A stretch of DNA of 64,000 nucleotides from the NCBI GenBank assembly GCA_045837725.1, contig JBEWZL010000227.1, positions 308,834-372,833 of the forward strand, in the 5' to 3' direction. The translations under genes were made by a program, and so were the position numbers. The notes beneath the pieces are model-generated. The model did no database searches. It was not told the DNA's origin and saw only the letters and a program-made list of their open reading frames with translations. Numbering within the stretch: the stretch's first letter is position 1; every line of letters begins with the position of its first letter. Positions 23,215 through 35,200 of this stretch are shown here, piece by piece. This stretch comes from Vermamoeba vermiformis (Eukaryota; Tubulinea; Echinamoebida).

Positions 23215-24325
23215 ATGGAACACGCCAAGGGACCAATTATATTCGATATTGGCTCGACGGTTGGAAAAGCAGGCTTCATTGACCAAGTAGAGCCTTTAAA
23301 GTGGCCTTCCATTGTGAGTTATCCAAAATGTCTCAAAAGTGCTGAACGAAAACACATCTACGTTGGCGACAGCGCGGTAGTACAGCGGCCATTGCAAGTA
23401 TATGAATATCCAGTCCATCGAGGGCTAATAACGGACTGGAATTATATTGAAAGGATGTGGCGGTATGCTTTTGAAGAATTCCATGGCGATCCTGAAGAAC
23501 ACTCAGTTATGCTCTTAGAGCATCCACTAACACCAAAAGCTGCTCGCGAGAAGACTACACAAATAATGTTTGAAACGTTCAAAGTACCTGCGGTCTTCAT
23601 GGCCAATCCGTGCGTTGCTTCGATGCGCGCGGTCGGACGGACCACTGGAGTGGCCGTGAGCATGGGCGGACAGACTACATATTCGATGGCTGTCAAGGAC
23701 GGCAAGGGCATGATAGAAACACTAAATTCGATGGATATTGGGTCTCAGGATGTTGTAGCCAGTTTCATGAAGTCCATGATTCCCGAGAACTGGGACTCAG
23801 AGAACTTAACTTACCAAAATCTCGCTGCGCATATTCTTCGAAAGATAGGATACATAGCACTAGATTACAATACTGAACTTCAAAAACTAGATAGTGAAGT
23901 GTCAGCCAGCTACGAAGATAAATATTGTGCCCTTACTTCGTCTTTCATCACGAGCGGTTCATGCACACGGAGATAGTTTCCGCGAGCTGTTTGGACTCGA
24001 GAAGAGCGGCATTCACGACATGATATACAATTCAGTTAACAAGTGTGAACCAAGCATTCAGAGCGAACTGTTCAAGAACATCGTTCTGTCCGGTGGTAAT
24101 TCAATGACATGTGGGCTCGATGCGCGACTGATCAAAGAGCTTCAAATACTCTCGCCAGAGCACAGTAAGCACATGAGAATCGAACCAGGACTCTCGAGAT
24201 TGGATCTGCCCTTCATTGGAGCTGCACGATTGGCTCAAACGCTCACTGATTGGATGACCAAAGCCGAGTACGACGAAGTTGGTACTTTGTTAGTGCATGA
24301 GAAGTGTCCAATAGGAGTGTGGTAG
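23215..24325 (+). CDS. Divergent actin-related protein, intronless, with a broken reading frame
   Basis: The gene reads as actin-fold protein over ~370 codons with no intron: GPIIFDIGSTVGKAGFID (phosphate-1 loop, normally DNGSG), YPVHRGLITDWNYIERMWRY, VMLLEHPLTPKAAREKTTQI, VFMANPCVASMRAVGRTTG, VVLSGG-type loop IVLSGGNSMTCGLDARL, and a C-terminal AEYDEVGTLLVHEKC with a short extra tail. The P2 loop VSMGGQTTY replaces the usual DxGxxxT, so ATP binding is doubtful. Around 23930-23990 the frame changes twice: homology moves from SYEDKY to HHERFMHTE in another frame, then to FRELFGLEKSGIHD in the third. With the lack of introns this suggests a decayed or young retrocopy, or assembly errors. It is not a normal actin. 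Confidence 0.72.
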
Positions 24326-24694
24326 ACTGTGAATAAAATTGAATTACATTGGAGCAGCTCCTTTATATTGTGCCGCAATGAGTAAAAAAAAACTTCCTTC
24401 CTTCGGAAACTCCGATTTTTGGAACACTTTTTGAAATTCGGTTAAGTCATTTATTAATAAGATCGCGTAAGCTCTTTTATCAATAAACTTTAACTGCCCT
24501 GCTAGAGCTTGCTAAGCGGATCCGTTCATTCGTAGAGATCGGATTAATCGCCGTTAAATTCTCAGTTTGTCAATGCGTGTCCAAAGATCACTTTCAATCG
24601 AGTAACTCCGTGCACGTGAAGTAGGGTTATGACGTTGTATCCAGTTCAGTTAATGCTCAGGTGGTGCCTTTAAGGTGTATTGTGCAGGCGACTG
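24326..24694. other. Convergent intergenic region
   Basis: Lies between the stop of the actin-related gene and the stop of the dioxygenase gene. Contains AATAAA-like signals (about 24333 and 24482) that could serve the two 3' ends. Nothing else was seen. Confidence 0.5.
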
Positions 24695-25954
24695 CTACTG
24701 ATCTCCAACGCGGTTACTACAACTGCGCTCAATTTCAGGTGGATCCGCCATTCTCTTCGTTTTGAAGTACTTTTCACGGCATTCACCTTCACTTGCTCGA
24801 TTGATCGTCAAATAAAACGTTCGTCTCGTCTAATGTTAGAACAATACACTACTGTTAGTATTGCACCAGTAAGCTCCATTCGTTCATACTAACATACCTT
24901 GACAGGATCGCTATTTGCGTCGCTTCTGTGCGGCACGTGCATGCCAAAGAAGAACACATCGCCCGGCTCAGTCTCAATGTACTCCCAGCTGATAGTAGTG
25001 CGTTAGTATCTGTGTACTGGTACCGCGAACATGAGAGTGACACGTGTCAAACTGCCCATTGTAACGGACACGTGTCATTCAAAGAGCTTTGTTATAAGTG
25101 ATAATGCAAGTAATGATAGGGTGTATATTAAAACAGTTACCTATTCTCGCGGTCCCATCGTTGCAACAGTTCTGGATCTAATTCAGGTTCATAATCACCG
25201 CTGTCATTGAACGGAAAGCCTCGGATAACCTTTTATAGATTAAATAATCAGATCGTACATCGCTATTATAGTGACGCTATGTATTTTTGTACCTGCAAGC
25301 AGCCATTTGTTTTGTCAGCGCGATCCACCGAAATCATCGCTACAATGTGAGGCCGAAGTTCATAATGTAAATATCCTAGTATGCGAAATAAGGTATATTG
25401 TAATATGTATGCGACTTTACTACGCACCTGCACCATCTTGATGAGTTGCAAAGCCATGAGATCCAGGAAATTTGTAAATTATTTTGTCCTTGTAGATCTT
25501 GCATTCCTCGCCTAAAATTTCACCAGCAGCTTGCAATAATTTTTCTTTGATCGTTTTAAATACATCTCCGATATATGGCACAAAGTTCTCGGTTCTGGCT
25601 AGTATTCTCTGGTTATTTGAATTGTAATCGAAATATTGAAGCCATTTGCCTGCGACTTCTGGCCACGATTGTATTATTTCCGCACATTTTATGAGCTAAA
25701 TACAATAATTATTGCGTGCGTGAAGGTAACGCTGCAAAAGCAAAAGAAAATCAACTAAAATTAATTAGAATTAAATTCACGATAAAGGAATGTTGCTGTA
25801 ATAATTGATTAATTATAACGGAACCGATATACAATAATAATCGAAGGTTATTTACATTTTCCTTTTCACTGGCAGTAAATAAATCGCGTTTGAGAATGCA
25901 GCCGTCTTTGTAATACTGCTCTATCTCCTGCTCTGATAGCAATATAGACTGCAT
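24695..25954 (-). CDS. Phytanoyl-CoA dioxygenase (PhyH) family protein
   Basis: Six or so exons encode about 290 residues of an Fe(II)/2-oxoglutarate oxygenase. The start MQSILLSEQEIEQYYKDGCI is the usual PhyH opening helix. The iron site is HQD in GFATHQDGA, with the distal His in MHVPHRSDANSD and the Arg of the family C-terminus in TFYLTINRASEGECREKYF. EYIETEPGDVFFFG precedes the distal His as in other members. Members hydroxylate fatty acyl-CoA or small molecules; the substrate here cannot be told. No peroxisomal targeting tail (SKL) or N-terminal PTS2 is visible, as the protein ends NRVGDQ. The last exon was placed by joining KV to RRTFYLT across an intron at about 24850-24910. Confidence 0.9.
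25038..25049. repeat. TGACACGTGTCA palindrome, copy 3
   Basis: Perfect palindrome inside an intron of the PhyH gene, 17 nt from the next copy. Confidence 0.8.
25067..25076. repeat. GACACGTGTC palindrome, copy 4 (10 bp)
   Basis: A 10-bp core copy in the same PhyH intron as copy 3. Confidence 0.75.
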
Positions 25955-26513
25955 TATAATAACTTCGTAATCTAAGAGACTAAGACTATTATTTAGTAAT
26001 GAGTTCTCTTCGCCAAAGGCGCATGAAAAAAATAAAGTTACAAAGTATAAAATGCCAAAAATAGACCGCTGCTAGTGTACAGGTAATATTGTCATTTGAA
26101 TGTTTATTCGAATAAATACATGGTTTTAAGTCGAATAAAGACGACAATTCTTTTGTTTTGGTCTTGGTTTGGGACATCCAGCTTGATTACAAATGGTTGG
26201 TGGTTGGGATGGGTTTGTATTATGTACTTGGCGTTGGTTGGGCAAGGTTGGGTATTCCGCTTGTGATTGGTATTATATATAATGCAAAATTATTGTTATT
26301 GATTGTGTTGTTGAGATGCGATCTATTTTTCTAACTGCAATTGTTGCTGTAATATGTATAGTGCTGTATATGAGTTGTGTATAGTATTGTATTTACGTGG
26401 CTATATTATTCATGAATATCAAGTCAAGCTCGTTGAAGATCCAAATCCATTCAGATCGGATGTCGATCAAGGCCAATAGAAGAACAGCGTCTTTTATTCG
26501 GCCAAAATTCGTC
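25955..26513. other. Intergenic region, G/T-rich in part
   Basis: Lies between the PhyH start and the stop of the PHD gene. From about 26200 to 26380 the plus strand repeats TTGG/GGTT-rich words, then TGT-rich sequence that probably belongs to the 3' end of the PHD gene. No gene was seen. Confidence 0.45.
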
Positions 26514-29044
26514 TTAGACGAAGTTGAACTCGGGGAACTTAACGTTGTACTTGGAAGACAGTTCGCCAACGATCTTGTTGAGCTGTTGTTCCTTCATTTT
26601 GAGTTCGTTTTCTTTGAGCTGGATTTGCATTCGTTCATGAGCCATATCAGCCAACTCGCGTTCTTTTAGTCGATCAAAGTCGCCCTTCTTAATTCTTAAC
26701 GCTTCTTCATCAATCTCCAATTGTCGTTGAAGATCGCGCAACAATTTTGATTGCTGATCGACCAATTTTTCTCGTTCGTGGATCTGCACCAATTGTCCTT
26801 GTTGTTGCAAAATCATCAATTGTTGCAATTGCAATTGAACCTTCATTTGCTCCGCGGTCATGCCGTCAGTAGAACCATTTTCCGCTTTGACGGATGCAGC
26901 CTCTTCTTCTTTGCTCGAAGTAATAGTTGCACTAGCAGCAGCTGCGATGTCGTTAATAGAGATCATCGGGGTCTGTGGAGGGTCAGGAGCAACGCTGTTG
27001 GCTAAAATGCTGGCTACTTCGACCAAAGCTGCTTCGCGTGACGAATCTCGTGAATGCGAAAGAGATCCCGAGCCACTGCCGCTATTGTCGCCGCGAGGAG
27101 TGGTGTGCGCGCTCTTAGGTGACAGGCCTAACCGACTGTAGCCAGTGTGACCGTTACTGCTAATGTTCATTTCCATCAATCGGTCGCCCAAGATCGTGGT
27201 GCGCGAAACTGATCGCGATCTGTGTCCTGCTTTTTTCGACGAGGGTTGCGTAGCTGCAGCGAGTTCAGCCAACCGCCTCTCTTCTTCTTCTTTGTAGTCA
27301 TCGTCCATCTCTTCGTCTTCATCTTCGACTTCATCGTCGTCATCTTCATCGAGCACTGACATTGAATTGTTATCGCCAAACGAGATCGAGCCAAAATCCC
27401 AAGTGTCTGGTTAAAAATTAATTAGAAATCGTGCCGTCCATGTATTAATATTCGTCATATTATTTACCTGCTCTATCGCGAGATCTGTTCGTGCTATCTG
27501 CTTCGCCATTAAATCCGTTTTCGTTCTCGCCACTCAATCCGTCGTCAATATCCTCCTCATCGTCTTCGTCGTCCAAATAAGTGCCGCTGTGATTGCCGCT
27601 GAATTTAGCTTTAGTTCTTAGCCTGGCTGGCAATGAGCTGCGCGATAATTTTCTGCCGCCATTCTTGCTGGTACTGTTCTTGCGCATGGGGATCAGCTTT
27701 GGTGAAGTGCTGCCAGGCAAGCCGCTAGACTCGCTGGAGTTTGGTGAGCTTGAATCGTTCAAGGACTTCTTTTTAGGACGCGATCCACTTTTTCTGAAAG
27801 GTAAGAAAGAAAAATCGTTTAGTAAAATGAGTCGCCCTAGTCTTATCATAGATAGGTATACTACGTCATCAGGTGACCTATTTTACTGTATTATGCGCGA
27901 GTACTTACTTCTTATTGCTGAGATTGTGCGGAGTATAGCAAGCTAACCGCCACCAGCCTTTATTGCCGTTCTTTTCGCCCACGCCGGACTGGAAATCCTT
28001 TGGTGACGTGCTAAGTGTTCTGGCAATAGTACTCTTCCATGTCATAGTCTTTGTGCGGCCTTTTGAAATTAATTATTAGCTCGCAGATCGCGGATTTGGA
28101 ATTTACTGTTAATTCATTAAACGGGATCATTCCGCATTTAGAATCCTTGAAAAGTGAACACAATAAATCCGTTTCTCGAGGTGATCGTAAAAGGCAGCTT
28201 ATAATGTGAATTTGAAGCGAGTAAAATAAAAAATGTGACCTACCAGTACATAATCGATCCCAGTTCGCATCTACAAAGTGTTGAATAGCCTTCAATGTGA
28301 CGAAGCTAGCATGAGGATCACCGCTCTCGGTTTGCAAATTATATACAGAAATTTGAACGACGTCGTACCAATCTAAAGAAGGAAAAATTATTAGCGATCG
28401 CGATCCAAAATTAAAATTAATGAAAAATCAGAAAAACTGATTAAGCCAATGCGCTAAAAAACTCCACACCCACTCTCCCAAGCATAATATTACGAATTCA
28501 GGATTAAAAAGCAAGTTGGATTTTAGGCTAAATTTCTTCGGAAAATGATCTGCGCTGAAAAATAAACAAAAAGATTTCGTTTCAATCCTTCGATACGGGA
28601 GATTGACCGTATTGAAATTGTTACGGAGCTTGGGGAAGCAAGCGGGATTGATAGCTCGTTGGATTAGGCGATATCATTTTTGCATTTAAAACGACGATCG
28701 TAGGGATTTGAATCCACCAAAATTCTATTATTGTTTGTGTAAAAGATGTATCAATAATACCTACCTCGTTCAAGAAGTTTATAATCCTCTGTGCCATTGT
28801 TGCAGGTTTTGCACAAAAATGAGTAATGCCAGTCGCCATCGAGCGGTGGATTCTCGATCTGCTTAACAAAGCAATGCTGATGATAAAATTTGTGACAAGC
28901 GTCGCATCTGAGATCAACTAAACACTTCTTCGGCTTATTCTCGCTCGATTTCGTCTTATCGTTGAATATATCAGTGCTGGAACGCTGATCACCGCAATAA
29001 CAACCGTAAACAAACTCTATTTTCTTCTCTTTTCGTCCCGACAT
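26514..29044 (-). CDS. PHD-finger/winged-helix nuclear protein, ASH2-like N-terminus, no SPRY domain
   Basis: The first exon encodes a PHD finger (YGCYCGDQ, LRCDACHKFYHQHCF, WHYSFLCKTCNN). The next exons give a winged helix (VVQISVYNLQTES, AIQHFVDANWDRLCTG, then RTKTMTWKSTIARTLS and WWRLACYTP), which resembles the PHD-winged-helix pair of ASH2L, a COMPASS histone H3K4 methyltransferase subunit. A Ser/Arg-rich and acidic middle follows. The last exon has an acidic run and a coiled coil of ~110 residues (QLQLQQLMILQQQGQLVQIH onward), ending KFPEFNFV. ASH2L's SPRY domain is absent. Role in chromatin is inferred from the reader module. Starting at the ATG at 29044 keeps the finger intact. Confidence 0.82.
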
Positions 29045-29369
29045 CACCTGGTAATGACAAATAATATATTAGTACATTTGTATGACGCTATTTATAATAA
29101 AAGTTATAAAAGAAGCAAGGCAAAAGTCTTTGTGGGCGACAAGATCCGATCCGCTCGAAAAAGAATTTTTTAAAATAGCGCGCTGTGCTTGATTAGGCAC
29201 GCTATTATGATATTATATCATTGTACATATTATTTATGATAGTCATTATTATTGAAATTGAAGGGACTTGAATTCAATTGTTGGATCTTGGGGTTGATTC
29301 GCCGCCACAAGGAGACCTTAAGAATATGAGAAAAAATAAAATTAAGGAATGACTGTAATTTAATTTATC
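29045..29369. other. Intergenic region
   Basis: AT-rich spacer with no recognised gene or repeat. It probably contains the PHD gene's promoter and the 3' end of the small gene upstream. Confidence 0.5.
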
Positions 29370-30368
29370 CTAATTATTATATATGTTTCGCTGCTTGAGA
29401 TCCAATACGTGGATCAGTTTTTGAAAGTTTCGAATCGGATCGAGCTCGCCGGCTTCCAGAATCTTACCCTTTCTACGGCGCAGTTGCTGTACCGGGTCGA
29501 TAGGATGACGTACTGTTGCTATTTAAATACAAAACGTGACTGTAGTTGTCACTAATAAAATACAAGTTAAAATTTGAAGTCAAACTTCCGCTGACAAAGC
29601 AACCCAAAAAAAAACGTCCCTGCGTCAAACTGATTCTTGAAATTGAATTATGTGGATGGTTAACATGATCTACTGCGCGGCTCGCTTCCTTGGACCCTAA
29701 TACTGCGAGTACTACGATAAAACAGAAACGGACATTTGGAATTGATCCGTTGTTTTTGCGGATTTGAGAATTAAGAGAGAATAGGACACAATAATATGCT
29801 TCAGATCATGCATGCGCACGTTGGATAATGATTAATTACAGCGTTAGCTCTGAAAAGTTCGTCTGGATCTTGCGGATCCGAAAACCGACTTACACGACTA
29901 ATAAGGAAATAGGTGTTTCGCTGAGGTTCTTATCCCTTCAATTTTCAACGGTCGATACTACCAGTATCTCGTTGTGCAATCACAGCTGATTCATGTCATT
30001 AAAAATTTCAAAGGCTAAAAATGGACGCAGATCCAATAATAAAAATAAATAAAACTTGAAGCATCTTTGACGCGCCTTAGCAATAATAAAGGCCGCGTTA
30101 ACTAGGGTCCAATTGGCGAATTCTTCCGCATCATGCTGTTAGGATTGCAGGCCACAAAATTGTTTTGAATTTAATGAACTCGCAATCAGAGCACAAGAAG
30201 AATCATTGGATCTTTCCATAGTATTGCGTGTTAGATTTATTAATGTGCATACGACAAGTACCCGCTATAATATAATATTAATGTAGCGTAAAGAATGCAT
30301 TCTTACTTGATCACTGTTGGATTCTCAAAAATTGAAAGCTCTGGAACAGCAGTGTTTGCCAAACTCAT
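29370..30368 (-). CDS. Tentative small multi-exon gene, unknown function
   Basis: The clearest parts are the first and last exons. The first (30368-30307) reads MSLANTAVPELSIFENPTVI and ends at a GTAAGA donor. The last (about 29524-29370) follows a TTTAAATAG acceptor and gives 46 clean codons (TVRHPIDPVQQLRRRKGKIL, then IRNFQKLIHVLDLK) to a TAG. Between them, coding-like pieces (LSETPISLLV; VLGSKEASRAVDHVNHP) are flanked by plausible splice sites, but I could not close the joins with confidence. The product would be small and basic at its C-terminus. I do not recognise it. Confidence 0.4.
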
Positions 30369-30681
30369 GATATTATGTGTAATGCTTTACTTACGGTTTA
30401 TTAGTAAGGAGTACTTGAAGACCTTCAGATTAGAAATCTGATCATTCCGGCCCCTACCTTGACAGCACCAGTTAAAATTAGCCTCGAACTAATTTTTGTG
30501 GATCATTATTCACCAGCGTTATGGACCAGTGCTTTGTTGGTTGTGGTGCGTTAAATTCTATGAAATTCAAATAATTATTTCGTTTCGCTTTCTTTGGACA
30601 CCGCGACCAATTATAAATTTCAATCAATTCATTATTTATCTCAAAACGAGTTAACAGCACGAGGTGGTAAAACAAGATAAA
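30369..30681. other. Divergent spacer
   Basis: Head-to-head space between the tentative gene and the von Willebrand A gene; holds the likely promoters. No other feature was seen. Confidence 0.45.
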
Positions 30682-32174
30682 ATGGAGCACTTAGAAGAGA
30701 GTTGGGTTCAAGTCGAGCGTGATCTGAAGGAAATTATCACTTTAAAGGTCTTCAATCGCAATGCCTTATTATCAGGTGTGCGCAACAATTTCCAAGCCTG
30801 CCTGGAACTCGAAAGCGGCATACTACAGACTCAAAAGAAACGTCCAGCATTTAACTTATGCTTAGGTAAGTCTTCACCATGCAATTTTGACTATAAATAG
30901 CATTGAATACTCTATAAACAGTAAAAATATTAATACTCGCTTCTTAGTCATCGATCAAAGCGGATCCATGGAAGGCGACAAATTAGAATTCGCAAAGCAG
31001 GCCGCGACGATGATCGTTGAAAATCTGATTGAAGGCGACGTACTTCATATCGTTACTTATTCAGATAATGCTACGACAATATTCTCGGGTGGAAATCATA
31101 AAACGAAGCAAGAGATTATTTCAGCCATCAACAGCATTCGCGCAACGAGTAAGCAAGGCAATCGAGATATTTGAGGCCTGTAATTAACGGGAAATCTCAT
31201 TTTAGACAACACGAACTTGTACGGAGGATTAGAACAAGGCTACTCAATCTTAGTCAAAGAGCCAAACAATGCCCGCAAGAGAATCTTTTTGTTTTCAGAC
31301 GGACTAGTCAATCACGGCAAGACAGACGAGAAGGATATATTCGAGGGCGTGAGACAGATGCACAAGTCAGACATTAACTTCACGACGTTTGGCATTGGCA
31401 GTGACTTTGACGAGAAGATAATGCGCGGTGTTGCCGAACATGGCAGTGGCGACTATTTCTTTATTAAACAAGCTGAAGATATTGTTACACAAGTAGGCAA
31501 GGGCCTGAAAGTATTGGTACGTGTTGCATGAGACATAGTTTATTACAAATAGTACTAACTTGCCTTCAACTGTGCAGCAAGACTTAGTCGGTTGCAATGC
31601 TCAATTGACATTACAAGGACAGAATGGCGCTATTGTTACAAAAGTCTACGGCTACGATGACTTTGACAAGGGCACAATTAAGCTCGGCGATATCTGTCAA
31701 GACGATTTGCGACAGTTGTTGATCGATGTTCAAGCGGATGTCACTCTTACAGACAGCGAGATCACGTACTTGAACTGGACTCTCTCGTTCGAGTCTGCCG
31801 AGAAGGTCTCAAAACACATGGTGTTGAGTGGCGTGGCAAAGATCAAGGCAGTCAGCGACCCCGCCAAGATCGAGGACGACCCCGCTCAAGTCAAAGTGTC
31901 GCAAGCAGTCAAGTTCTCAGCAGAACAAGACCGCGCTATCAAAGAACTGATCCGAAATGGAGAATTCGATTCAGCCGTGGAGAAGAAGAAAGAGGCTGTT
32001 GCAGCCCTTGAAAAAGTTGTTTCGTACGACTCTACGGGTGTTGTCAAGGCACTACTCAAATTAGCTGAATCAGCAATCGTTACGCTCGCAGAGCAAAAAG
32101 ACGTCGCGCAAATGGAAAAAGAAGCTGACTATGCTGAATATGGTGCTAGTATTGTGCACCGAAAGTGTTTCTAA
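30682..32174 (+). CDS. von Willebrand A-domain protein with an actin-like C-terminal tail
   Basis: Four exons (30682-30865, 30948-31148, 31206-31516, 31578-32174) total 1293 nt, giving 430 residues. A vWA domain starts near residue 58 with the metal site DQSGSM (DxSxS), the MIDAS threonine in NNTNLYGGL, and the later Asp in LFSDGLVNHG. This matches cytosolic vWA proteins that bind ligands through a divalent metal. After the domain comes a beta-rich part and then a helical, Lys/Glu-rich region. The last residues read EADYAEYGASIVHRKCF, nearly identical to the universal actin terminus (EYDESGPSIVHRKCF). No other part looks like actin. Either the tail was captured from an actin gene or it mimics actin for a shared partner. 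There is no signal peptide. Confidence 0.9.
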
Positions 32175-32294
32175 ATAAATTAAAAGTTGTTGAGCGACTC
32201 CACCACGTGTCATGAAATTTGACGTATGTCACGAAGCGAGCAATTTTCGCCCCGTCATCAGCTCTATTGTCTTTGTCTATTGTTCCACACGGCA

Positions 32295-35200
32295 ATGAAA
32301 GTCCTTAATAACATTTGTATTTTGTTAGTGGTGGCTGTGACGTTCGCTATCTTCGCGGACGTGGCTCAAGCCAAATCCAACAATATTTTAACCCTGGATT
32401 CATCGAACTTTGATACAATGTGCGCAAAACACCCAAGAATTTTGGCGCTATTCACTGCCTCAAGTAAGAAAAATTAGCATCTGTCAATTACGCTACTTGG
32501 CCTACTTCATCTTATTTAATTTTATTAAACGAATACCATTGCTTATTACGTTGTATTAAATTGTATGCGTCACGTACGAACGTTCTTATGAAATGGCAAA
32601 TTAAAATATTTTCTGCATCTGGACAACACATTTGCTGAAACTAATGAATCAACAGAATGTGAAGCATGCACCAAATTTGGACCTCAGTTCGCAGATTTGT
32701 CGAAAGATTTTGCCTCTTCCAAGGATGAGCTAGTTTTCGCTTCGATCACCTGCACCAAGGAAGAAGAGTTATGCAAAAAATTTAATATCGCCAACTTGCC
32801 TACTTTGATTGTGATTGACAAGTAAGTATTATTAGTCAATACGCAACGGAATAATATTAAATTTTCTCCCGCGTCATTTTCAATTCTATTCGGCCACGTA
32901 TTTAACGCTCAAATACGAGCCAATAATACTGTTATTACCAGTTTACTCATTTTCGACCATTTACCTATAGGTGCGAGCAAGGTATTCGCTACAGAGGAAA
33001 GCACAATGGCATTGCTGTAGCCGAGTTCATCAGAAAGTGCGTAAATTGTAGTGACCTCGTCGCTCAAGATACTAGTACTAAATATTATTATATATCAGGT
33101 ACCTCGTGAGTCCTGCTATTACTCTGCAAGGCAAAGACGAGCTCGCCATTTTCAAGAAAGATTTGAGCAGACTCGGCGTCGTTGGCTATTTTGAATCTAA
33201 GGAGGATCCTCGTACGTTTATTAAGCTACACATTACTATCTATATATAATGATTATTACTTATTGTTGTGGCCAAGAATTCAAGCATTAACTTTTCTCGT
33301 AGGCTACGAGCCGTTCCTTCAAGCCTCGCGTTTACATATGAATCAGTATCCTTATGGAGTTGTTATTGATGCTGACCCTGAAGAGTAAGTATTTAGTCAA
33401 TTGTTATTATCTAGTACGAAGCTAAATTTGGATCTCACTTGAGGTACGGCATTCATGACGTCCCTGCAATTGTAATGTACAAACAAGGCAAAGAATATCA
33501 CTACAGAATACCACGTGATGTCACTGGTAACTCTATTGTCGAATGGGTCAATGAGAACTCGCTCTTGTTCATGGTACGCAGATGCGCATCCATTTATTAA
33601 TTATTAAGACCTTATAATGATTATGAATAGGATACTATTCCACTTGGAGAGTTAGAAGAACTCATTCGTACCAGCTTCGCATCAGTTGGTGTGTTCTGGT
33701 TGCCCGAAGATTATCCTCAATCAGATCTCGCTCAATTCGATATCCTCAAGGACGCTTTTCCTACTTACTTCTTCGTTAAAGTATACGTAAAGCCGTAAGT
33801 ATGAAGCTACTGTTACTTCCCCGAATCTTTCAAATGATAATTCGCCAGTACGCGTACCAAACCTTCTAATAATTTATTAGATCTGACAAAGAAACTGTTA
33901 AGCGCATCGTTTCTTCAGCTATTGATATCGAACAGCAGCTACCTGCATTTACGTTCATTCATTTGGTACGTAGCGAATTCATTAAGGTTCTGAGTCTGAC
34001 CACTGCTTAGACTACCGAGATCTATCCGTTAGAAGAGGGAGACGACTTCATTGCTGCTCATATTAGAGAGCTATTGAACGGTTTCCTTGAAGGCACTGCA
34101 AGATTAGTCCAAAAGTCCGCTCCTTTACCTGATCCCGCTCAAGAAAAGAACAAAATCGTCAAGACTCTCGTGTTCGATAACTACTACGCTACTGTCGATC
34201 AACCTCAACACGATTCAGTTATTCTTATGGTCAGCAAACGTAAGCTAACGATTCTTAATCAACGACGATATTTATTTCCTTTTTAGGACATTGCTTGAAA
34301 TGCGAAGAAATCCTTTCAACGCTGAAACAACTCGCAGAAATTATTAGACAGAAGCATGGCGAAGATGAGATTGCATTTGGCGAGTACGACATCGACGACA
34401 ATTTTGTTCCTGAACTGCTCACGGATGTGCCTACTTTGTTCTACTTCAGGTAAGTCCAATTAAATATTACTTATTACATATTGTCACCTAACATCTTATA
34501 TGCCCAGAGCTGGTCAAATGAGTGCTCCTCGCAGCATTAGTAGAAACCTTAACAAAATTTCAGTGCTGTTCAATTTGATCAAGAACAGCGCAAGGTAAAA
34601 TAGTATAATTTTCTTTATTTAGTATATTAATATCTCATTATTATCATTACAGCTTTGACTTTGATGTTGAATTGCCTAATACGGTTGAAGATCATGCTGA
34701 AGCAGATGAAATTTCGCCTGAAAACATGGGTGTGGCTCAAGAACAGCCAGATCCAAACGAATTCTTCGGGGACGTTGAGAACGGTAACGAAGAGCCAGTA
34801 GCGCCGTGGATGAACAATCCTGTTGTCGTGTCGAACATTGACGACAATTCTTTGCAGAAATTTATTGATGAAAATGAACGTGTCTTGCTCGTCTTCGTTG
34901 AACGTACGTAAATACACAACTTCGTAATATAGCCTTACTAATATAACACCTAGATGCTAATGCCGAGGCCGATCTTTTGGAACAAATTGGCGTGTTGTCG
35001 CAGCAGTACGGAGATCGCATTGCATTCGGCAAAGTCGAGGCCAAGAATGCACCGCAAATGATTGCTTTCTTCAATATTAAGGACTTCCCTGCTCTTAAAT
35101 ACTTCAGGTACTATTATTAGATATCGACTACAATTCTAGCACGTGATTTTAATGCCTGTTTTAGTCTCCAAGAAGCCGTTGACATGCGCGAACTTGACGC

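Noticed and set aside
26200-26380. Telomere-like or G-quadruplex repeat (TTGGG-rich)
   Set aside because: The words are irregular and not tandem; they fit a G/T-rich 3' UTR better.
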